Position numbers and translations under genes: made by a program. Positions 16,098-25,187 of a DNA stretch of 64,000 nt are shown one piece after another. The notes below the pieces were generated by a model, which saw only the letters and a program-made list of their open reading frames with translations, was not told the DNA's origin and did not search any database. Source of the stretch: Chryseobacterium oryzae (GTDB lineage Bacteria > Bacteroidota > Bacteroidia > Flavobacteriales > Weeksellaceae); the NCBI RefSeq assembly GCF_022811665.1, contig NZ_CP094529.1, positions 124,001-188,000 of the forward strand, given 5' to 3'. Every line of letters begins with the position of its first letter. The stretch's first letter is position 1.

Positions 16098-17375
16098 TCA
16101 GTGAAATCGGAAATTAGCTTCAGAAAGGGTGTTGCTCTTCAAAAATTTTTCATATTCCGGAGATAATTGTTTTCTTCCCCATGTGTTTTCACCGCTCATG
16201 CTTCCAAGGCGTACTTTGTCTTTTCCGAATTTTTTGTTCATGGCATCCATAGCTTTCATCGCTGGAAGATGTTGGTTTTGAGTATCTTTTTCGAAAAGGC
16301 TGATTTGTCTTTGGTCTTCCGGAACAAAATTGTTCACTATTACTCCCGCTTTTTTATAATGATATCCTTCTTTAAATAAAGCTTCGAAAAGATCGTTTAC
16401 CATTCTGCCGATAAGAATAGATGAATTGGTAGGGTTGGGGATTATCTGGGTTTTAGAATTTCTGTATTCCGGCAAATCTTTTCTAAAGCGGTTGGTTTGC
16501 AGAAAAACAGTAATCATTGTGCAGCAGGAGTTTTGTTTTCTTAATCTTTCGGAGCAGTACATACCGAAAGTTTCTACACGTTCCCGAACGTCTTCTTTTT
16601 GGGTAAGCATTTCCATAAAGCTTCTCGTTACGGCAATCGACTTTTTGGGCGAAGGTACATCCAGTTCCAACTGGCGGATTCCTTTAAGTTCATTAATCAT
16701 TCTTACCCCATGAATGCCCATTACTTTACGAACCCACATTTCTGGTTTTTGCAATAAATCCCATGCTTTATGAACGCCGTTGTCGTGCATTTTTATGGCG
16801 AGTCTTCTTCCGATTCCCCAAACATCGCCAATGTTGAGCCATTTTAAAGCTTTTTCAATTTTTTCTGGCGTGTCTAAAGCGAAAACACCATTAAATCTTT
16901 CGGGGTCTTTTTTTACAATTCTGTTGGCTACTTTGCACAATGTTTTTGTTGGTGCAATTCCTATGCTTACAGGGATTTTAGTGCTGGATTTAATTTCTTC
17001 TTTAAGCTGAATGCAATACTCAGAGACATCAAAATATTTAAAGCTTCTAAGATCCAGAAAAAGTTCGTCTATACTGTAAATTTCATAATCTCTTTCTCCA
17101 ACATAAGATTTTGAAATATGGATAACTTCCTGGCTTTTGAAATTGTACAGTTCAAATTTTGCAGAGAAACATTTTACATGGTGTTTCTTAAACAGTTCTT
17201 TGTACTTAAACGCAGGAGCAGCCATGGGGATTCCCAAATCTTTTGCTTCTTTGCTTCGGGAAACCACACACCCATCATTATTACTAAGAACAACAACGGG
17301 TAGACCTTCAAGATTGGGGTCTAAAGTTCTTTCGCAGGAAACAAAAAAGTTATTGCAGTCTACCAGAGCGTACAT
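16098..17375 (-). CDS. umuC: Y-family DNA polymerase V catalytic subunit-like protein
   Basis: Translesion polymerase. The N-terminus MYALVDCNNFFVSCERTLDP carries the first catalytic Asp, followed by VVVLSNNDGCVVSRSKEAK, YSIDELFLDL with the catalytic Asp-Glu pair, IPVSIGIAPTKTLCKVANR, a helix-hairpin-helix region (IGDVWGIGRRLAIKMHD), and a UmuC-type C-terminal domain. 425 aa, normal for UmuC. A umuD partner usually lies next to umuC; none is present here. It ends 8 bp from the convergent serine hydrolase gene. Confidence 0.92.
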   Translation of the reverse strand: MYALVDCNNFFVSCERTLDPNLEGLPVVVLSNNDGCVVSRSKEAKDLGIPMAAPAFKYKELFKKHHVKCFSAKFELYNFKSQEVIHISKSYVGERDYEIYSIDELFLDLRSFKYFDVSEYCIQLKEEIKSSTKIPVSIGIAPTKTLCKVANRIVKKDPERFNGVFALDTPEKIEKALKWLNIGDVWGIGRRLAIKMHDNGVHKAWDLLQKPEMWVRKVMGIHGVRMINELKGIRQLELDVPSPKKSIAVTRSFMEMLTQKEDVRERVETFGMYCSERLRKQNSCCTMITVFLQTNRFRKDLPEYRNSKTQIIPNPTNSSILIGRMVNDLFEALFKEGYHYKKAGVIVNNFVPEDQRQISLFEKDTQNQHLPAMKAMDAMNKKFGKDKVRLGSMSGENTWGRKQLSPEYEKFLKSNTLSEANFRFH

Positions 17376-17398
17376 CGGAAAAAGTTATTTTAGAAACA

Positions 17399-17406
17399 CA
17401 AATCTA
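17399..17406 (-). promoter_or_regulatory. -7 box of the umuC promoter
   Basis: Reverse-strand TAGATTTG fits TAnnTTTG about 23 nt before the umuC ATG. No LexA-like palindrome could be assigned with confidence in the 244-bp gap. Confidence 0.4.
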
Positions 17407-17619
17407 AAGATTTCTCAACGAAATTTTGTTCTGAATTTAAATTTTAACTTTTGAATTAACGTATTGGTATTTAGTGGTTTAAATACTTTTAAATACGACG
17501 ATTTTTGTCGCTTAAAGCTGTAGTATTGGCTTTTCTTAAATTTAAAGAAACTAATATTTAATCATACAACTTAAAAAAAAAAAATTGTAATTTTATGCCT
17601 AACCCTTAAATATTCACCT

Positions 17620-19404
17620 ATGAGAAAAATTGTATACTTTATTTTATTTTTCATTTGTTCCTTCTTCTCTGCGCAATCGTTCCCTTACGATCGTTCTTGG
17701 GGGACATATGTAGGAGGAGGAGGGACGGAAGTTTTGAATCTTGTAGATACTAAAGCATTTATTGTTAATCAGCAAGATGAGGTTTTTGTAAACGCCAATA
17801 CATTAGATGGTAATAATGTTTACCCGGCTTCGTATCATAATCAATTTGCGATTTCTTCAGGGGGGTATGCTTATGATAGTAGCCAACAGAATCAATTTTT
17901 AAATATATTTTCAACCAATGGTACCCAGTTGTATGGTGCTTATAAAGGAACTGTGGCTGGAAGTTCTGAAAGGTTAATGGCTATAGATGCGCAGAATAAT
18001 AGATATATATTAAAGCGATTTGCGGGATTGGTTCCCAATCTTGCCACTTCTGGTGCCTGGCTTTCATCCCCGGTTGGTTCCACCAATAAAACAGTGGTTT
18101 TGTATAAATATGCCCCTAATGGTAATGTAATCTATGCAACATATTTACCTTACTCTATTAGTGTATCTTGTTTTGCTGATGGCGATGCTGTATATGTGGT
18201 GGGAGATGTAAAGCAGGAAATTGCAGGGCTTTCCAACCCCGGTGTTTTTCAGGAAAATTACACCAACTTTGGTCCATCAGGTCTAAATGGCTTTTATGTA
18301 AAGCTTTCGGCAACAGGAAGTAAGCAAATAGGGACTTATTTTCCAACACCTATCTATGCGGCATATTACAATGGAGGACTGTATTTTTGGACAGATTTTT
18401 CTCTGAGTGGACAACAGTCTTTGGTTACTCCCGGAACCTTTCAGTAAAGCAGCGGCAACCAAGTTCTTTGTAAGTTTAATGCAGATACGGCTACTTTGGT
18501 TTGGGGAACCAGTATAGGGGTAAATAATCCCAGTGCAGCTGGTAGTGGGATTTTTAATTTCAACGTAAACCAAAATGGTATTTATCTCTACGGAATTGCA
18601 GATGGTGTTGTTGGCAGCTATTATGCTACACCCGGAACTTACAGAACACAAATATTGGGAGGTACAGATTTGTTCCTGAATAAATTTGATGATACCGGCA
18701 ATCGTTTGTGGGGAACTTATTTCGGCGGGAATGGCTTTGATGACATACTGGGCAGTGGGGAAATAGCATTAGGGAATAATAAAATTGTTGTTGGAGGAAA
18801 TACTTTTGGAACAGACAATATGTCTACTCCCGGAGCTTTTTTGGCAACCCCTCCTAATAATTCTTATTGGGGAAATGTGTTTTTTACAAGTTTCGATGAT
18901 AGTGGTAACCGTCAGTTCTGTTCTTATTTCGGAGGGGCAAAGAATCTAAATTCTATATATGGAGAGTCTATAAATACATCTTTCGATCATGCAGGTAATT
19001 TGTATCTTTGGGGGTCTACCACTGCAATAAGCGGTATTGCAACCTCTAACGGAGCTTATCCTAATGCCATAAACCCACAAGATTTACCCTTTGGTTATTT
19101 GGTGAAGTTTTCTCCCAAAGAATCTGAAATGGGAACTTCCGAAGTAGAACTGCTAAAAGATCTGGTGCTTTATAATAATCCTAATAACGGAAATTTTACC
19201 TTGTCGGGAAATGTTTTAGAAAAGCAACGCTGTAAGGTTAAGATTTATGACAGTGCAGGAAGATTTTTGGCAAGTCCTCTATCTAAAAAAGCAAAAACCC
19301 AGAATTTTGATATGCATGGCTTCCTGAAAAACGGCATCTACATGATTCATATTCTTGATGAAAACGATAAAAATTTGAAAGTTTTTAAAATGACGGTTAA
19401 TTAG
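17620..19404 (+). pseudogene. T9SS-exported beta-propeller protein split by an in-frame stop
   Basis: One reading frame of 595 codons is interrupted by TAA at 18445-18447 and continues in the same frame without any shift. The front part has a signal peptide (MRKIVYFILFFICSFFSAQ). Both parts carry SBBP-like propeller units with the recurring W-G-T-Y-x-G-G and T-P-G-x-F patterns, for example LWGTYFGGNGFDD and MSTPGAFLA. The end is a T9SS type A sorting domain (VKIYDSAGRFLAS ... LKNGIYMIHILDENDK). With the stop in place the first product has no sorting domain and the second no signal peptide. Function unknown; probably a secreted or surface protein before inactivation. Confidence 0.82.
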
Positions 19405-19442
19405 AAATCCAATAAGAATATATATTGAGTATAATTTCAAGG

Positions 19443-19474
19443 CACCCCTTAAAAAATAGGGGTGTTTTTATTTT
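19443..19474 (+). terminator. Terminator after the T9SS propeller gene
   Basis: 7-bp stem CACCCCT / AGGGGTG with an 8-nt loop, followed by TTTTTATTTT. Confidence 0.8.
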
Positions 19475-19489
19475 GTAATATATTTTTTG

Positions 19490-19497
19490 TAAATTTG
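19490..19497 (+). promoter_or_regulatory. -7 box of the glnN promoter
   Basis: TAAATTTG, exact TAnnTTTG match, 22 nt before the glutamine synthetase ATG. Confidence 0.45.
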
Positions 19498-19519
19498 CCC
19501 CGTAAAAATCAAACCTAAT

Positions 19520-21715
19520 ATGTCAACTTTAAGATTCAAAGCGTTAGAAACTTTACCATTTAAGGACTTTAGAAAAGATAATTCTGTGGAAGTTCCTGTA
19601 AAATTATCAGAGTTATTCTGTCAAAATGTTTTCTCTGAAGAAACCATGAGAGAATATTTAACGAAAGAGGCATTCAATTCTATTATGGATGCTGTAAAAA
19701 AAGGAAGTAAAATCCAAAGACACATCGCAGATCAGGTTGCAGTAGCTATGAAAGACTGGGCAATGAGCAAAGGGGTAACCCACTACACTCACTGGTTTCA
19801 GCCATTAACAGGATCTACGGCAGAAAAGCACGATTCTTTCTTCACTCCCATCGAAGGAGGCAGAGCTATAGAAAGATTCAGTGGAAATTTACTGATTCAG
19901 CAGGAACCGGATGCATCTTCTTTTCCGAATGGTGGTATCAGAAACACTTTTGAAGCAAGAGGTTATACCGCTTGGGATCCTACATCTCCGGCATTCATTA
20001 TGGGAACTACATTATGTATTCCTTCAATTTTCATCTCTTATACGGGAGAAACTTTAGATTATAAAGCGCCGCTGTTAAGAGCTTTGAACGCTGTAGACGA
20101 AGCTGCAACCAATGTAATGCAGTATTTCGATAAAAACGTAACCAAAGTAACGCCTACTTTAGGGTGGGAGCAAGAATATTTCTTGGTAGATTCAGCATTG
20201 TATCAATCTCGTCCTGACTTAGTTTTAACAGGTAAAACTTTGTTGGGGCATTCTCCGGCAAAAGGGCAGCAGTTAGATGATCATTATTTCGGTTCAATTC
20301 CTACAAGAGTAATGAATTTTATGAAAGAATTGGAGGTAGAATGTATGAAATTAGGAATTCCTGTTACTACAAGACACAACGAGGTGGCTCCAAACCAGTT
20401 TGAACTTGCTCCAATGTTTGAGGAAGTAAACGTGGCAGTAGACCACAACTCTTTGTTGATGGATGTAATGGCAAGAATCGCACACAGACACCATTTCCAT
20501 ATTTTATTCCACGAAAAACCATTTGCGGGTGTAAACGGTAGCGGAAAACACAACAACTGGTCTTTAGCAACCGACACGGGTGAAAACCTTTTAAGTCCGG
20601 GTAAAAATCCAAAGAAAAACTTACAGTTCTTAACGTTCTTTGTTAATACCATTAAAGCTGTTCACGAATATGCCGATCTTTTAAGAGCAAGTATCGCTTC
20701 AGCAAGTAACGATCACAGATTGGGTGCCAACGAAGCTCCGCCGGCAATTATTTCTGTATTTATCGGAAGCCAGTTATTCCGAGTTTTAGAAGAACTTGAA
20801 AAAGTAACCGAAGGCAAACTTTCTCCAGATGAAAAAACAGATTTAAAATTGAATGTTGTTGGAAAAATTCCGGAAATTTTATTGGATAATACCGACAGAA
20901 ACAGAACTTCTCCATTCGCATTTACAGGAAATAAATTCGAAATCAGAGCGGTGGGCTCTTCTGCAAACTGTGCTGAATCTATGACGGTAATGAACACCAT
21001 TGCAGCTAAACAATTAAACGATTTCAAAAAAGAAGTGGATGCTTTAATTGAAACAGGTCTTAAGAAAGATGAAGCTATCTTCAATGTATTGAGAGAGTAT
21101 ATCAAACAATGTAAAAGCATTATGTTTGAAGGTGATGGATATTCTGATGACTGGGCTAAAGAAGCAGAAAAAAGAGGTCTAAATAACCTGAAAACGACTC
21201 CTGAAGCATTAAAGCAGGAAATGGACCAGAAATTCTTAGAACTTTACGAAGAGATGGGAATTTTTACGCACAGAGAAGTAGAAGCAAGAAACGAAATTAA
21301 ACTGGAAAAATATTCTACAGTTATTGATATTGAAGCAAGAGTTTTAAGTGATATTGCAAGAAATCACATCATTCCTTCTGCATTAAACTATCAGAACAGA
21401 TTAATAGAAAACGTAAAAGGCTTGAAAGATATCTTCGGAGAAAAAGAATTCAAATCTTTAGCAAAAGAGCAAATGAGTTTAATTACCAATATTTCTGAAA
21501 ATGTTTCTAAAATTAAGTTGGGTGTAGAAGATTTAATAAAAGCCAGAGAAGCGGCAAAATCTGTTACAGAAAGCCAAACTCAGGCGGAAGATTACTGTAA
21601 TAAAGTTAAGCCTTTATTCGATACAATTAGAGATGCATCAGACGACTTGGAGATGATGGTTGATGATGAGCTTTGGCCAATGACAAAATACAGAGAAATG
21701 TTATTTACAAGATAA
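19520..21715 (+). CDS. glnN: Glutamine synthetase type III
   Basis: Makes glutamine from glutamate and ammonia with ATP; main ammonium-assimilating enzyme of many Bacteroidota. Type III is shown by the 731-aa length (types I and II are 350-470 aa) and by the family text HYTHWFQPLTGSTAEKHDSF, followed by GGIRNTFEARGYTAWDP, GWEQEYFLVD, VTTRHNEVAPNQFELAP, GVNGSGKHNNWSLAT, and NRTSPFAFTGNKFEIRAVGS with glutamate and ATP-binding residues. It is transcribed alone between terminators. No PII or regulator gene is adjacent. Confidence 0.96.
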   Translation: MSTLRFKALETLPFKDFRKDNSVEVPVKLSELFCQNVFSEETMREYLTKEAFNSIMDAVKKGSKIQRHIADQVAVAMKDWAMSKGVTHYTHWFQPLTGSTAEKHDSFFTPIEGGRAIERFSGNLLIQQEPDASSFPNGGIRNTFEARGYTAWDPTSPAFIMGTTLCIPSIFISYTGETLDYKAPLLRALNAVDEAATNVMQYFDKNVTKVTPTLGWEQEYFLVDSALYQSRPDLVLTGKTLLGHSPAKGQQLDDHYFGSIPTRVMNFMKELEVECMKLGIPVTTRHNEVAPNQFELAPMFEEVNVAVDHNSLLMDVMARIAHRHHFHILFHEKPFAGVNGSGKHNNWSLATDTGENLLSPGKNPKKNLQFLTFFVNTIKAVHEYADLLRASIASASNDHRLGANEAPPAIISVFIGSQLFRVLEELEKVTEGKLSPDEKTDLKLNVVGKIPEILLDNTDRNRTSPFAFTGNKFEIRAVGSSANCAESMTVMNTIAAKQLNDFKKEVDALIETGLKKDEAIFNVLREYIKQCKSIMFEGDGYSDDWAKEAEKRGLNNLKTTPEALKQEMDQKFLELYEEMGIFTHREVEARNEIKLEKYSTVIDIEARVLSDIARNHIIPSALNYQNRLIENVKGLKDIFGEKEFKSLAKEQMSLITNISENVSKIKLGVEDLIKAREAAKSVTESQTQAEDYCNKVKPLFDTIRDASDDLEMMVDDELWPMTKYREMLFTR

Positions 21716-21742
21716 CATCTGTAAAGTTCCATATTAGTGAAG

Positions 21743-21771
21743 GTTCTCCGGTTTTCCGGGGAACTTTTTTT
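21743..21771 (+). terminator. Terminator of glnN
   Basis: 9-bp stem GTTCTCCGG / CCGGGGAAC (one G-U pair) with a TTTT loop and a run of seven T, 27 bp past the stop codon. Confidence 0.85.
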
Positions 21772-21867
21772 GTTGAAGTTTAACACAGTGTTGCTAAAGG
21801 TAAAATATTATAAATCCCGATTGGGAAAAGAGATAAAATCTATTTTGTTAAAAAATCTTAATAAAAA

Positions 21868-21909
21868 AAACCGCCGGATCGCCATAAATGGGAGCTTGCG
21901 GTTTGTTTT
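21868..21909. terminator. Second hairpin between glnN and the NlpC/P60 gene
   Basis: Arms AAACCGC (21868-21874) and GCGGTTT (21898-21904) enclose 23 nt that can form an inner CCAT/ATGG stem; TTTTT follows on the plus strand and an A run precedes it. It could be a back-up terminator or a small structured RNA. The rest of the 341-bp gap holds the downstream promoter and nothing else recognisable. Confidence 0.5.
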
Positions 21910-21996
21910 TCTTTAACATACTTAATAGATATGTTAAAATGTGTTAAATCAAGAGCCGGATACTGTTCATATACAGCTGTTTTTTGGGGGAATATC

Positions 21997-22004
21997 TACT
22001 TTTG
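21997..22004 (+). promoter_or_regulatory. -7 box of the NlpC/P60 gene promoter
   Basis: TACTTTTG matches TAnnTTTG; the predicted 5' leader of about 47 nt is longer than at most starts in this window. Confidence 0.4.
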
Positions 22005-22056
22005 TAATGCTTTAGAGAAATAAATATTCCTTTTTAACACGGATAATAAAATTTAT

Positions 22057-22764
22057 ATGAAGAAAAGAGTTTTGTTTTATTTAGTTGCTTTTGTTTCTAC
22101 AATATCATTACAATCATGCGTTACAAATTATGTAGTTTCAAAACCGGCAACTTACACTAAAGAGTACAAAACAGATGCCAAACTAGCAGATATAGATACT
22201 CAGCTAGAAAAGGATAAGAAATTACTAATCAGCTCATTCGTTTCAGAAAAGGCAGTAGCTTTATCTAATGCAAAGAACTCTTTAAAAAATTCTGAAATTG
22301 CAAAAGCAATTAAGCATACCCAAGCTATTGATAATATTTTAGCAGAAGCTTCAACATATTTGGGAACTCCTTACAGATACGGAGGAACTACCAGAAATGG
22401 AATAGATTGCTCGGCTTTTGTGCTATCTGTATTTGGTGCAGCTGCAGGTCTTAGCTTACCAAGAGTGGCGGCTTCTCAGGCTCAGGAAGGAGAAAGTGTA
22501 GAGAAAGGAAATCTTCAGAAAGGAGATTTAATTTTCTTCTCTCACGGAAAAAGAATTTCTCACGTAGGAATTGTAGAAGAAGTTACAGAAGATGGAGAAA
22601 TTAAGTTTATACATTCTGCTACTTCCAAAGGAGTGATGGTTTCTTCTCTAAATGACTCTTATTGGGGACCAAAGTTTAGGTTTGCAAAAAGAGTAATTAA
22701 TGAAAACGGAGAAAACTACAATGCTCTTGCTGCATCTTCAACGTCTTCAGCAGTAGGTTTTTAA
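22057..22764 (+). CDS. NlpC/P60 family peptidoglycan hydrolase, lipoprotein
   Basis: Predicted outer- or inner-membrane-anchored endopeptidase cutting peptide stems of murein. Signal and lipobox: MKKRVLFYLVAFVSTISLQSC, with lipidated Cys21. After a helical linker the NlpC/P60 domain begins at about residue 95: YLGTPYRYGGTTRNGIDCSAF (catalytic Cys118), LPRVAASQAQEGE, LQKGDLIFFSH, ISHVGIVEEV with the catalytic His, and FIHSATSKGVMVSSL. 235 aa, like Spr/MepS-type hydrolases. Transcribed alone, followed by a bidirectional terminator. Confidence 0.9.
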   Translation: MKKRVLFYLVAFVSTISLQSCVTNYVVSKPATYTKEYKTDAKLADIDTQLEKDKKLLISSFVSEKAVALSNAKNSLKNSEIAKAIKHTQAIDNILAEASTYLGTPYRYGGTTRNGIDCSAFVLSVFGAAAGLSLPRVAASQAQEGESVEKGNLQKGDLIFFSHGKRISHVGIVEEVTEDGEIKFIHSATSKGVMVSSLNDSYWGPKFRFAKRVINENGENYNALAASSTSSAVGF

Positions 22765-22791
22765 TCTTAGATAATTGATTGATATAAATAT

Positions 22792-22826
22792 AAAGCCATC
22801 AGATTCTGATGGCTTTGATTTTTTAA
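22792..22826. terminator. Bidirectional terminator between NlpC/P60 gene and bcp
   Basis: Perfect 11-bp arms AAAGCCATCAG / CTGATGGCTTT with a 3-nt loop in the gap between two convergent genes, T-rich on the plus side and A-rich upstream. Confidence 0.85.
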
Positions 22827-22838
22827 AATTGATAAAAT

Positions 22839-23288
22839 TTACTGTTCTAAAATTTGTGAAGCATGATCTTTTGTTTTCACTTTATCTATTACTTGGCTAC
22901 AGATTCCTTGTTCATCAAAAATAAAAGTGGTTCTCACAATTCCCATAAATTCTCTGCCCATAAATTTTTTCAGCTGCCAAACTCCGAATTTTTCGATGAT
23001 ATCATGATTTTCATCTGCTATAACATCAAACGGAAACTCGTACTTATCACTAAAAGCTTTCTGTCTTTTTACAGAATCTGCACTTACACCAAGTAATTGA
23101 TATCCTTTGTCTTTCAGTAAAGAATAATTATCTCTCAAATTGCATGCTTCCGCTGTACAGCCTGGAGTACTTGCTTTTGGATAAAAGAAAACAACAAGTT
23201 TTTTTCCCAGCAGATTTTCCGATTTTACCATTTCCCCATTCTGATTTACCCCTTCAAATTGGGGTAACTGATCGCTGACTTTCAACAT
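22839..23288 (-). CDS. bcp: Thioredoxin-dependent thiol peroxidase (Bcp/PrxQ)
   Basis: Reduces hydrogen peroxide and organic hydroperoxides using thioredoxin. The peroxiredoxin core VVFFYPKASTPGCTAEACNLRD contains the peroxidatic Cys44 and the resolving Cys49 four residues on, which is the PrxQ arrangement. Further matches are LGVSADSVKRQKAFSDKY, FPFDVIADENHDI and RTTFIFDEQGI. 149 aa, standard, cytosolic. It is divergent from nth, whose ATG is only 34 bp away, so the two promoters must overlap or face each other. Confidence 0.94.
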   Translation of the reverse strand: MLKVSDQLPQFEGVNQNGEMVKSENLLGKKLVVFFYPKASTPGCTAEACNLRDNYSLLKDKGYQLLGVSADSVKRQKAFSDKYEFPFDVIADENHDIIEKFGVWQLKKFMGREFMGIVRTTFIFDEQGICSQVIDKVKTKDHASQILEQ

Positions 23289-23295
23289 AATGATT

Positions 23296-23303
23296 TATTT
23301 TTG
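23296..23303 (+). promoter_or_regulatory. -7 box of the nth promoter
   Basis: TATTTTTG, an exact TAnnTTTG match, 19 nt before the nth ATG at 23323. Confidence 0.45.
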
Positions 23304-23322
23304 CTCAAATTTAGTGTTTTCA

Positions 23323-23949
23323 ATGACAAAAAAGCAAAGAGCCGAGCTGGTTCAAACCGAATTAGAAAAATTATATCCACAGGTTCCTATACCTTTAGAT
23401 CATACCGATCCTTATACTTTAATGGTAGCTGTTGCACTCTCAGCACAAACAACAGATAAAAAAGTAAACCAAGTAACGCCAGAACTTTTTGCGGTTGCAG
23501 GAACTCCACAAAGAATGGCTAAGTTGGAAGAATATCAAATTAAAGAACTGATTAAAGAAATAGGACTTTCGAATACCAAAGCCAAAAATCTTAAAAGAAT
23601 GGCGGAGCTTCTTTTGGAAAGACACAACGGAATTGTTCCGCAAACTTATGAAGAGCTTGAAGCGCTTCCCGGAGTTGGCCATAAAACCGCCTCAGTTGTT
23701 ATGAGTCAGGGATTTGGTTTTCCGGCATTTCCTGTAGATACGCATATACACAGATTAATGACACAATGGAAACTTACTTCCGGGAAAAATGTTGTAGAAA
23801 CAGAAAAAGACGCCAAAAATCTTTGGAAAGAAGAGCTCTGGAACAAACTTCACCTACAGATTATTTTTTACGGTAGAGAATATTCTCCTGCACGAGGCAA
23901 AGGAGAGAGAGATTTTATTACTAAAATGATGTTTGAAAAAGATTTGTAA
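23323..23949 (+). CDS. nth: Endonuclease III family DNA glycosylase lacking the 4Fe-4S cysteines
   Basis: Base-excision-repair glycosylase/AP lyase for oxidised pyrimidines. It shows LMVAVALSAQTTDKKVN, the helix-hairpin-helix LPGVGHKTASVVM with the catalytic Lys, and FPVDTHIHRL with the catalytic Asp. 208 aa from the ATG at 23323; the frame extends 11 codons upstream through the promoter, so that start is rejected. The C-terminus, where EndoIII normally has four Cys binding an iron-sulfur cluster, reads FYGREYSPARGKGERDF, and the whole protein has no cysteine. The fold and catalytic residues appear intact, so it should be a cluster-free member. Confidence 0.92.
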   Translation: MTKKQRAELVQTELEKLYPQVPIPLDHTDPYTLMVAVALSAQTTDKKVNQVTPELFAVAGTPQRMAKLEEYQIKELIKEIGLSNTKAKNLKRMAELLLERHNGIVPQTYEELEALPGVGHKTASVVMSQGFGFPAFPVDTHIHRLMTQWKLTSGKNVVETEKDAKNLWKEELWNKLHLQIIFYGREYSPARGKGERDFITKMMFEKDL

Positions 23950-24248
23950 AATCTTTTCTTAAATAATCACTTTTAAAAATATGCATTCATAATTTATTAT
24001 AATAAAAGTAAATTATATTTTATGCAAAGCATTGGTTTTGAGATATTTAAAATAATTTCATTTTTTCAATAAAAATACTGTAACAAAATTTAATTTTAAA
24101 TACTAACTATTCGAGAGTTTGTTTTGTTTGCTTGTAAATATGTAATTGAAACATACTGATACTTGGTTTTTATTTTCAACTAAAATCTATTTTTATTATT
24201 TAAAAATCATTTATTATTTAAATATTATTCAAACTAAAATTTATACAA
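23950..24248. other. 299-bp A/T-rich intergenic region
   Basis: Very A/T-rich sequence between nth and the T9SS protein gene. No open frame of note, hairpin or clear TAnnTTTG box close to the downstream ATG was recognised. It presumably holds the promoter of the downstream gene. Confidence 0.5.
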
Positions 24249-25073
24249 ATGAAAAAAATCTTACTTTTTACAGCTTTAATGTCGATTTGCGGATTGCATA
24301 AAGCGCAATTACTCTCTGAAAACTTTGACGGAACTCAAGGTTCAGCATTACCTAGTGGCTGGACAACCACAAACCAAACACAACCCAGTACCTTATGGTA
24401 TTCTGGTAATGATTACTACAACGTTCCTGTGCTTAGTAAAGCCGCAATGTTTGGTGCTGTAATCGTGTCTCCTTATCAGTTTTTTCCTACTACAGACGCG
24501 ACTCTAATTTCCCCGGTAATGAATTTGTCTAATTACCCAAATGCAACGTTAAGTTTTAAAGCTTTTGTAAGCAATGTTTTATTAGACCCCGATTGCACTT
24601 TATACGCAGAGGCATACACAGGAACAGCATGGGTGCCAATTTGGTCATCGGCAGGCCAGCAACTAGGGAGTGCAGCTGGTACCGAGATAGATTTCTTTCA
24701 AGTTTCAAACATAAGTTTATCTGCTTTTAGCAATTCCGACTTTAGAATACGTTTTATTTACAGTACCGGTAATGCATTTATTGCATTCGGAGCCATTTTA
24801 GACGATGTTATTATAACAAATGGCAGTTTATCTACTGTAGAAACAAAAAACAATGCAGCGAAGATTTCTGTATTTCCTAATCCCGCTACGGATTACTTCA
24901 AAATAAAAGGGTTGCAAGACGAAACCACGCCAATAAAACTAGTAGACATTTCTGGCAAGGTTATAAGAATTTATAAAAACACATCCATATATCAATTGTC
25001 TGGAGTTTCGCCAGGCGTTTACTTTGTTGTTTCAGATTTAAACAAACTGAAAGAGAAAATAATTGTAAAATAA
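24249..25073 (+). CDS. T9SS-secreted choice-of-anchor J domain protein
   Basis: Secreted or surface-bound protein. Order of parts: signal peptide (MKKILLFTALMSICGLHKAQ), a choice-of-anchor J/MAM-like beta-sandwich beginning LLSENFDGTQGSALPSGW and running to DDVIITNGS at about residue 195, and a T9SS type A sorting domain (ISVFPNPATDYFKIKG ... GVYFVVSDLNKLKEKIIVK). 274 aa. The N-terminal domain type is common in adhesins and peptidases, but no catalytic site is visible. Ligand unknown. Confidence 0.82.
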   Translation: MKKILLFTALMSICGLHKAQLLSENFDGTQGSALPSGWTTTNQTQPSTLWYSGNDYYNVPVLSKAAMFGAVIVSPYQFFPTTDATLISPVMNLSNYPNATLSFKAFVSNVLLDPDCTLYAEAYTGTAWVPIWSSAGQQLGSAAGTEIDFFQVSNISLSAFSNSDFRIRFIYSTGNAFIAFGAILDDVIITNGSLSTVETKNNAAKISVFPNPATDYFKIKGLQDETTPIKLVDISGKVIRIYKNTSIYQLSGVSPGVYFVVSDLNKLKEKIIVK

Positions 25074-25083
25074 GTAAACAACC

Positions 25084-25124
25084 AAAGGTTAAAGTTTTTA
25101 ATGAAATTTTAACCTTTTTTTTTC
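25084..25124 (+). terminator. Terminator after the choice-of-anchor protein gene
   Basis: 10-bp arms AAAGGTTAAA / TTTAACCTTT around a 14-nt loop, followed by a run of T, just before the mreB promoter. Confidence 0.8.
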
Positions 25125-25155
25125 ATTAATAAAATTTAGAATAATTCATTTTTCA

Positions 25156-25163
25156 TATCTTTG
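25156..25163 (+). promoter_or_regulatory. -7 box of the mre operon promoter
   Basis: TATCTTTG, exact TAnnTTTG match, 24 nt before the mreB ATG. It is the only promoter seen for the five-gene rod-shape operon. Confidence 0.5.
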
Positions 25164-25187
25164 TAAACTTAAATCAAGCAGAAAATT

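Noticed and set aside
18445..18447. TAA in the T9SS gene considered as programmed read-through or recoding
   Set aside because: TAA is the least leaky stop, and no downstream stem-loop or known recoding context is apparent; a point mutation is simpler.
21868..21909. Hairpin considered as a possible signal recognition particle RNA or other named small RNA
   Set aside because: It lacks the conserved SRP loop sequence and is short; terminator-like form is the simpler reading.
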